Origin: Nymphaea colorata
Taxonomy: Eukaryota > Streptophyta > Magnoliopsida > Nymphaeales > Nymphaeaceae
Assembly: GCF_008831285.2 (NCBI RefSeq)
Contig: NC_045145.1
Span: forward strand, 22,070,802-22,134,801
Direction: 5' to 3'
DNA: 64,000 nucleotides
Position numbers and translations under genes: made by a program
The notes under the pieces: generated by a model
Told to the model about the DNA's origin: nothing
What the model saw: only the letters and a program-made list of their open reading frames with translations
Databases searched by the model: none
Shown: piece by piece, positions 57,017 to 64,000 of the stretch
Numbering within the stretch: position 1 is the first letter of the stretch
Layout: every line of letters begins with the position of its first letter

Positions 57017-58290
57017 ATGCCCCACCATTCTTTAGGAAAGACTTGGCCAGAACTCCGGCAGCTTTCTGGCTTTGGCACAGGGCACAACCATTCAGTGCTC
57101 CCTTCCCTGAAAAAATATCTTTACCGTCTTGGTTATCTGGACACAGTTGGGGACATAGGAGCGTTCCCTCGTGTTTTTGATGAACATCTCCAGGCAGCCA
57201 TCAAGATATACCAACTGTTCTTCAACCTCAATGCTACAGGAATACTCGACTCTGCAACAATGCACCACCTGATCCAACCGAGGTGCGGCGTAAGAGATAT
57301 CATCAAACCCCCAATCTGGGCAAAAATCCACCGGAATATTAATGTTATCGGCAACTCAATTTCAACGCTCTGTAAGCTCAATGGTGCTCGCTGGCCAGCA
57401 TCAAGGAGGAACTTCTTGTACAAGATCTGGAGGACGGCCGACCTTGAAAGAAAGAGGAACAGTGAGAGAGAAAGAGAGAGAGAGACGACACAAAGAATGG
57501 CTAACTCTCTTGCGTTGTTATGCAAGGGATATCTTCTCCTTTATATAGTGTGTAGCACGTTACAAGGTATGGAAAGAATACAACACTTCAAGAAATATGA
57601 GATAATTACAACCTGTAAGGAAATACACCATAACGATTGAGAGGAAGGGGAAAGAAAAGTTTGAATTCAAACTTTTCTTTCCTTAGTTGGGTTGCTCCTC
57701 CAATGACGTTTTCTCCTTGCTAAGTTTAGTGGATTTGATTTCCACTATTCCTCAAGGAAGATCTTTTACGTTGCCAAGGTTAGTGGATTTGATTTCCACT
57801 GATTTCTCCTTGACAACGAGGAGGATCTTTTACAGACCTGCCATATCCTATAGAAGATCTGAGACCAGTGTTCCGTGCAGCATTTGAAACATGGGCCGCC
57901 GTCTCGCCGTTCGTGTTCGTAGAGACGTTATTGAGACCAGACAATCTACACATCGTCTTCTACAGAGGGAAGCACGTAAGTTGTCCGATGGCATTTGATG
58001 GTCGTGGTGGGTCGCTGGCGCACTCTTTCGATCCACCGATTGGGATCACTCACTACGACGCAGATGATTTATGGGCGATCGACCCTCAGAAATTGGCAGA
58101 AACAGAGGGGTCGAATGACCTGCAGTCAGTAGCCCTTCATGAGCTCGGCCATCTGTTGGGGTTGGATCATAGTTCAGTCCCTGAAGCAGTCATGCATCCT
58201 TCCCTGAAACCTCAAACAAGGAAGGTGGAGCTCCATGATTGCAACCATCAAGGCTCTGTATCCCGACGGCTGATTGATTCTCAAGGCTTT
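57017..58290 (+). pseudogene. MMP-I: MMP interrupted by a solo LTR
   Basis: Promoter-block sequence (CCACCATTCTTTAGGAAAGACTT) joins at about 57043 to the propeptide (LRQLSGFGTGHNHSVLPSLKKY), so TATA box and signal peptide are lost, but the ATG at 57017 in the former promoter is in frame. Cysteine switch PRCGVRD near 57282-57302. At 57445 a 390-bp solo LTR interrupts the frame after RTAD; MMP sequence resumes at 57835 (LPYPIEDLRPVF), with HELGHLLGLDHS near 58137-58172. The Met-turn reads VMHPS. A small deletion near 58235 shifts the frame, giving an aberrant tail to 58335. Structural-zinc segment HVSCP as in MMP-F. Three independent lesions make it a pseudogene. Confidence 0.93.
57445..57834. 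mobile_element. Solo LTR, 390 bp
   Basis: TGAAAGAAAGAGG...GATCTTTTACA (TG...CA) flanked by GACCT at 57440-57444 and 57835-57839. MMP-F keeps the uninterrupted site, a single GACCT at 39885-39889. Contains a TATA-like TTTATATAGTG near 57540 and an internal direct repeat TTAGTGGATTTGATTTCCAC near 57725 and 57779. No internal retroelement sequence remains, so it is the product of LTR-LTR recombination. Orientation is uncertain; the TATA box suggests plus. Confidence 0.92.
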
Positions 58291-59460
58291 GACATGGCTC
58301 TGTATCCTCAGGGCTTAGTGATTCTTAGAGTTTAATTTGACAGGGTTATGTGTGCAATTACGATCAAGTCTCAAGATCTTCTCCCTCACGACATCTGTTA
58401 CCGAGATCGTCAAGTTGCGTGCACAGGAGTTTGCATGCAACAAAATGTGCACTCAACAAAATAAGGACAGTTGGGGGATCTTTAGATTTTTTTTTTATAA
58501 AAACATGTAAATTTTTAAACTTTTAATATTTTCATTATCCTCTTTCCATCCGTCTAAAGTTTTTTTTTTAACTTTATTGGGTCTATTTTATTCATTGCAC
58601 ATCCACAGGAGTGTGCAACTAACCAGTTTGGTTTCTACTTTGGTGACAATTTGTCGATTACATTTTTGTGATCAATTAGTTCTATTTTTCTGTTTCTGTC
58701 TCTCTCTCTTCCTCAATTTGAATTAATATTTGTTGTCGGCAAGCTTTTTGTTTCTTATATATACATATAGCTTGGCGAATTTGTCCAGCATTAGTATTGG
58801 ACAACTGTACTGGTTTTGAAGTTGATTGTTTGTAAGGAGAAAGAAAAGCCGAATCCATAGGGATGCTAATATTATCTGATTTGGATCGGGATCTAACTGA
58901 ATCATTCCGCTAAATATTACATGAAAAAGAAACAATTAATATATCCAAGTAAGAAATCCGGAAGGATTTGGATTTAAGAAATGATATCTGATTGGATTTG
59001 GATTCAAATATACATAACAATTTGGTCTAATTCGGATTCAGATCCATATCAATATTGGTTTTAAATAAATATCTAGTGTCCATCGGCCAGGGCCAGGATA
59101 AGAAATTGGGGGAGACAAAAAGAGCTATTAAAGAAATTAAGGGAGAAAGAGAAAACAAGAAGAAGAAATTAACGTGGTTCAGATAAATCTCCTACTTCCT
59201 CGATGTACCTCACTACTCTACTATCAACGCTGTGAGGTTTCCACTATCAAGGTACCACATTACAGTCATGCCAAATTGAAGAGATATTTCTCCTTTATTT
59301 TAATGAGGAAGTTACAGTTGATTTTATTGAAGGTATTCTTCCTTGGCAAAATCGGTGACATGCTTGGAGTTGCCAGATTTGCTCAATCCTTGAGTAGGCG
59401 CGGATTTGGTTTATAGGCAGCAATTGCTCGCTGGCAACTCAACTTCAATGCTCTACAACC
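58291..59460. other. 3' flank of MMP-I
   Basis: No gene seen. Bases 58345-58680 match the flanks of F and H; 58680-59460 match 53100-53900, including the end GGCAACTCAACTTCAATGCT, which is itself a scrap of MMP coding sequence (GNSxST), after which homology ends. So another MMP copy once followed here. Confidence 0.6.
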
Positions 59461-60239
59461 ATATCCAAATGAATATAGTAATTACAATGTCCTATTAGCC
59501 AAGTCGATCCCGTATGTCAACAAAAATGCAAATCTAGTTCATTCTCAGGCGATATGGTGCATTTTCAGGTGCAAAAGGACATTGGAGACCCCACAAGCCT
59601 TGTATGTATGTATGTATATATATAATAGGACTTCTTCCAGCATCCGTCCATGCGGATGTCTCCACACAAAGCCTATACAATGCATTGAGTTGGACGTGTG
59701 AGACGTCACTACAACAGAACAAGGTCATCAGTCACAATCATAAACATGGCCAATAGAAAGAAAACCCACAGCTGAAAGTATTTCCAGCCATGGCCTTCCT
59801 TGCGGCAGGTAACTATAGTGACCGTAGCAATGGGGTTTGTGGCTGTTGACCTAATGCCACGGTTTTGATTGTGGTTGCTGCATCCATTAGCCATGATTTA
59901 CTTAGACCACTAGACATTGTTTCGAATGTGGCCATTACTTGAACATCAATAACTACTTATGCACTAATAATGAAATGAGCCATGGCCACTGTAATTATAT
60001 ACATATATATATATAAAGAGAGAAAATTTACACAACAATAAGTCATTATATACTAAAAGAAATTATTTACACATTTCAAAATTGCAAAAAAAAGTAACGT
60101 AGAAATATTAGAAAACAAGGTAGCGCTTCTACCTCATCAAAAAACTCCACCAAAGACCTCTAAGGGTGCCACTAGGTCAGGCCACACCCCATATGACATA
60201 TATATACAAAGACGTGCGTAAAAAGTGTAGCTTTATTAT
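59461..60239. other. Unassigned noncoding stretch
   Basis: No gene seen. TATG and TA repeats at 59597-59625 and 59996-60014. Bases 59775-59845 resemble 21112-21178. Confidence 0.4.
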
Positions 60240-60845
60240 ATTCATGGTTTCTTAAGGAAAAGAAGCAGTGAACCAGAAAACTGCTGAGTTTTGGAGCTGC
60301 ACTGTATATAATTTACAACACTAATCTGCTTCCTTTGCTTCTCCCCCTGAAACAAATATACAATTGACTACAAGATGAAGCATAATGAATGAGGTCAAGA
60401 GTTAAAAGAATCATGAGAGCCCTTTTGCAGCACCAATCAGCAATATTTTGATAAGGAATCAACCATAGAAACCTGAAGAGGAGCAACATCAACAAGAAAA
60501 TCAAAAACCACCGCAAAGCGCATAAAAGAACCATAGGTTTCTGAGAGGTTTGAAAACATGTATGCTTACCTGTTCAAAAAAGTTAAGTCTATTTTGTCTA
60601 AAAACTTGCTAAATTTTGTTTGACACATCACAACAGATTGTCCCTCACTAGTATCTTGTATTATACCACAGCATGACATACTCGGCAGCTCCATGAATGT
60701 TGCTGGAAGAGATAACGTCCCAGCTTACACGTCTGAAGCTGGAGGAGATCTCGCCCATATCAGATCCACAAGAAATCATACCAAAGATAATGCCCAGGCC
60801 AGCAAGAATGCTACAAAAGATGATGATCTCTATGTATAGCAACTG
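60240..60845 (-). pseudogene. Possible relic of a spliced host gene, minus strand, unrecognised
   Basis: On the minus strand a strong acceptor (TTTTTTCAG at 60851-60843) opens a frame of 64 codons (60842-60648) whose start is a transmembrane-like stretch (IIIFCSILAGLGIIFGMISCG). A donor CAG|GTAAGC lies at 60574-60566 and another acceptor TTTGTTTCAG|GGGGAG at about 60360-60345. A GTGTAAGC inside the first frame could also be a donor. I do not recognise the protein and cannot tell exon order. It may be a fragment of a membrane-protein gene or chance. Confidence 0.3.
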
Positions 60846-60857
60846 AAAAAACGGAAA

Positions 60858-61076
60858 TGTGTGATTCCGTAATCAAATCAAATCAAATCCCAACAAATAT
60901 GGGATTGATGGACATGTAAGTTGACTATAAAAGAGAGTCTCTTGTCTTGTAAAACTTAACAAGAAAAAGACACCTTCCATCATGGATGTAGACCAAAGGT
61001 CAAACCACGTTAAAATCATTGTTGCCTTCTCCTTTCTCTCTCTATCTCGTTCCCCTTCCTGGCATGTGGTTTAGTA
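60858..61076 (+). repeat. Probable 5' LTR and leader of terminal copia element
   Basis: Upstream of the primer site; contains TATA-like CTATAAAAG at 60925-60933 and a CT-rich stretch at 61030-61050. Exact LTR borders are uncertain because the 3' LTR lies outside the window. Confidence 0.45.
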
Positions 61077-61088
61077 TGGTATCAGAGC
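61077..61088 (+). other. Copia primer-binding site
   Basis: TGGTATCAGAGC, matching initiator tRNA-Met, five bases before the gag ATG (61094). Confidence 0.9.
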
Positions 61089-61093
61089 CAGTT

Positions 61094-62080
61094 ATGGCCA
61101 ATCAACCAGCAATACCAAAAGGAGACTCCTACAGCATTGCTGCGGCATCAACAAAGCCTAGTTTCGACAACATGAATCTGCCTTTTTTAGGTTTGATCTC
61201 CTTCGTCATACCTGCCCCAACTAGTGTTAAGCATTTTTTATCCATCAAACTGTCTTTCGACAACTACTTACTTTGGGAATCTCAGTTCATTCATATGCTT
61301 AAGAGTTATAATATGATGGGATATATTGATGGGTCGTTCAAATGTCCAGACAAGTTCTTGCCTAGTGAATATGGCAAAAGAACTATCTTAAATCCATCCT
61401 TCTTGGAATGGCATCGAGGTGACCGACTAATGTTAAGTTGGATCATTTCATCGCTCAGTGAAGTCATCCATAGTCAAGTTGTAGGTCTTGACTCGTCATA
61501 CAAAGTCTAGACCACCATAAAATGCATCTATGCTGCTCAATCTAGAGCAAAGGTGTAGCAACTTAAATCTGCCCTGCAAAACCTGAAAAAAGGAAATGAA
61601 TCCATAACAGCATATTTTCACAAAGCTAAAGACATAGCTCATCAGCTAGCCATGACCTCCAAACCAGTAGATGAAGAGGATCTTGTCATGAATATTCTTT
61701 CTAGTCTTCCTACTGATGAATATGGCACCCTAAAAGTTTCGTTGCGCACTCGCGTTGATCCAATAAACTTGGAGGAATTATATTTTTTGCTTCTTATTCA
61801 AGAATCTGAAATTTCGAAGTCTGGAAACCTTGAGGATCCTTCAGCTTATGTAGCACACCGACAAAGCTTCAAGAATCCTAATTACCGTGGAAAGAATGAG
61901 CAGCAAAAAGGGCGCCCACGAATCCATCCTCAGGATAAAAATGTCAGTTTCCATGCGTACAGAAATCGTGGTCATTTCGCTTCTCAATGCCGAACCGCAT
62001 GTCAAGCTTGCAGGAAATCAGGACATGGTACATTAAACTATAAGTTATATAAGTTCCAAAAGGGATCTTCATCCCCATAA
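61094..62080 (+). pseudogene. Copia gag, two nonsense codons
   Basis: ATG 61094 (MANQPAIPKGDSYS). Retrotran_gag/UBN2 core: IKLSFDNYLLWESQFIHMLKSY and LMLSWIISSLSEVIHSQVVG. TAG codons at 61508 and 61556 interrupt; the frame is otherwise kept to 62080. The region LVMNILSSLPTDEYGTLK fits gag. The zinc knuckle is degenerate: two CxxC-type groups at 61990-62033 (CRTACQACRKSGHGTLNY) lacking the final Cys. It would need readthrough to work. Confidence 0.9.
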
Positions 62081-64000
62081 GCTTATCATATGGAAACCAT
62101 ACCTCAAATAGATGATGGATTCTGGTATCCCGACACCGGTGCTACCCACCATGTGACGGCTGACTTAAACAAGCTCTCCGTTCGTTTACTCGGAATATTG
62201 TGGGCAAGATCATCTGAGAATTGGAAATAGTGTTGGTCTTCAAATCAATAATGTTGGTAATGTCTCTCTCTACAGCTCATACTCAAGATTTTTTATAGAC
62301 AATCTATTTCATGTTCCTACCATCTCTAAAAATCTTCAATCTGTGCATAAATTTGCCCTTGACAATAACATCATTTTTAAATTTGATGCAAATCATTGTT
62401 ATGTTAAGAATCAGACAATATGGCAGGAACTTATGGAGGGAGAAAATAAAGGAGGATTGTATCAGCTGAAGTTACAACAACATGAGCTCGCCAAAAAACA
62501 GCACTTGTAGGAGAACAGGTCTTAGTTGGTGATTGGCATAGTCGTTTGGGACATCCTGATTTTAGAATTGTGATGCATGTTTTGAATAAATTTGACTTAC
62601 CTATTGACAGCAAATCTCATAATCAAATATGTGATGCATGTCAAAGAGGGAAAAGTCACGCTCTTCCTTTTACTCAAACACTACATAAGATTAATACTCC
62701 ACTTGATTTGATTTGTACTAACGTTTGGGGACCGGCTGCTATCACATCTTTGCATTGTTATAGCTATTATGTTAATTTCATGGATGTCTTCTCTCGTTTC
62801 TCTTGGATATATATTATCAAAAATAAATCAGATGTTCTTTTCGTCTTTAAAACGTTTTAAGTTATGGTAAAACGTCAATTTGATCAAAAAATCAAGGCTA
62901 TTCAAAGCGATTGGGGAGGAGAATATCGCACTGTTTCCACATATCTCAAACAAATTGGTATTGTTCATAGAGTTGCGTGCCCACATGCTCACCAACAAAA
63001 TGGCAGTATAGAAAGTAAACACAGGCATGTAGTTGACATCAGATTAACTCTACTTGCACATGCCAATTTACCTTATAAGTATTGGGACTTTGTCTTTAGA
63101 ATTGATGTTTTTTTTATCAATAAAATGCCCACTCGTGTTCACAAATGAAGTCACCATATTAAGTTTTGTTCAAACACTCTCCTGTTTATAAGTTTCTAAA
63201 GGTTTTTGGATGTGCATGATATCCTTAACACTCATAAACTACAGTTTCATAACAAGCAACATGTCTTTTTTTGATATAGCAGCATGCACAAAGGATACAT
63301 TTGCTTTTATCGAGATATGAGCAAACTCCTTATCAATAGACATGTGATTTCTGATGAAAGTGTATATCCCTTTAAAACCTTGGCGCCACCAGCCCAACCC
63401 CCACCAAGTAAACCTCCATTGCCCTTAGTCATTACCATGCCCCCCCCCCCCCCCCCGCCCCCCACCCCCACCAAACAAAAAAAAAAAAAAAAAAAACATA
63501 ACACATCTCTCAAATTGTTCTTCTCTCACACCCGTGCACCATTCACCAAATACTACATCATCCATACCTCCAATCTCTCCCATTCATTCACCCTCCAACA
63601 ATGCTCAGGACATACAATCTGAACCTCCATCCTCACTGACCCATGCACCACCTCATCATTCACCGCCGAACCCTTCACCACCCTCTAGACCGTATCGCTC
63701 TCACCACATGCTCACTCGGTCCCAAACTGGTTTTCTTAAGCCAAAAACCTACACTATCTCCAAATATTCACTCCCTGCAGCTCATCTCACCCATCTAAAC
63801 TTCGAAACCGAACCTCGTACTGTGTATCAAGCTATGAAAGATGAACTTGCAGCTCTACACAAGAATCACACATGGACTCTTGTATTGATGCCTCCCTTTG
63901 CTTATATCATTGGCATGAAATGGATCTTTCGTATTAAAAGGAAAGCTGATGGCACACTAAAAAGATACAAGGCTCGCTTAGTGGCTAAGGGCTGCATTCA
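62081..64000 (+). pseudogene. Copia pol (protease, integrase, start of RT), runs off the window
   Basis: Protease active site YPDTGATHHVT at 62128-62160, frame broken soon after. Gag-pre-integrase HSRLGHPDF...CDACQRGKSHALPF (62535-62670). Integrase core NVWGPAA, NFMDVFSRFSWIY, QSDWGGEYRT and HQQNGSIESKHRHV, so the D, D and E positions are visible. Integrase tail from 63284 (HKGYICFYRD). RT begins near 63820 (YQAMKDELAALHKNHTWTL, GMKWIFRIKRKADGTLKRYKARLVAKG) and is cut at 64000. A stop at 62858, a frame break near 63150 and C/A homopolymers at 63440-63496 interrupt it. Confidence 0.92.
63440..63496. repeat. Poly-C / poly-A homopolymer cluster
   Basis: About 17 C, then C-rich sequence, then about 20 A, within the variable region between integrase and RT of the terminal copia element. 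Prone to length error. Confidence 0.85.

Noticed and set aside
60118-60190. tRNA-like A-box (TGACCTAGTGGCA on the minus strand), possible SINE
   Set aside because: No convincing B-box at the proper spacing and no target duplication.
1-64000. CRISPR arrays, prokaryotic operons, rRNA or tRNA genes
   Set aside because: None seen; repeats are transposon ends, microsatellites and unit duplications typical of plant DNA.

Overview
This window is nuclear DNA of a flowering plant; I cannot name the species. The evidence is A+T-rich noncoding DNA with TA, CT and CA microsatellites, Ty1/copia relics whose primer sites match initiator tRNA-Met, plant L1-type LINE fragments, several hAT-type DNA transposons, and intronless secreted matrix metalloproteinase (MMP) genes. 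I see no rRNA gene, tRNA gene or CRISPR array.

The only host gene family I recognise is a plus-strand tandem array of plant MMPs (propeptide with cysteine switch, then a zinc catalytic domain). I count nine copies, labelled A to I. A (4151-5119) and E (34553-35527) are intact. D (30035-30987) has two stops and a ruined zinc motif. B (20541-21088), C (23075-23438), F (39588-40331), G (48366-48597), H (53871-54200) and I (57017-58290) are truncated, fused or interrupted. Copies A, C, E and G keep a TATA box and a shared upstream block, and long 3' flanks repeat with the genes, so the array grew by duplicating multi-kilobase units.

Layout: 1-3540, two copia relics; 3541-6949, MMP-A and its flank; 6950-7958, non-autonomous hAT; 8082-12897, minus-strand copia with both LTRs; 13851-20470, complete but decayed plus-strand copia with a 5-bp target duplication; 20471-25541, MMP-B, MMP-C, two hAT miniature elements and a 5'-truncated LINE; 25542-28990, unassigned DNA; 28990-38388, tandem units D and E; 38394-39564, TRIM-like element; 39565-42490, MMP-F and a second copy of the 1831-3540 copia relic; 42491-48597, MMP-G with its upstream region split by a 5.15-kb hAT transposon; 48598-52410, decayed LINE; 52411-59460, MMP-H and MMP-I with copia pieces and a solo LTR; 59461-60860, unassigned DNA with a possible spliced-gene relic on the minus strand; 60860-64000, another copia element running off the window.

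Two points stand out. Because units are repeated, the window often holds both a filled and an empty copy of the same insertion site, which fixes element borders and orders events. The copia element at 13851-20470 also appears to carry the first gag exon inside its LTR, joined by a phase-matched intron to the gag body. All element borders and paralogy statements come from reading the sequence by eye.
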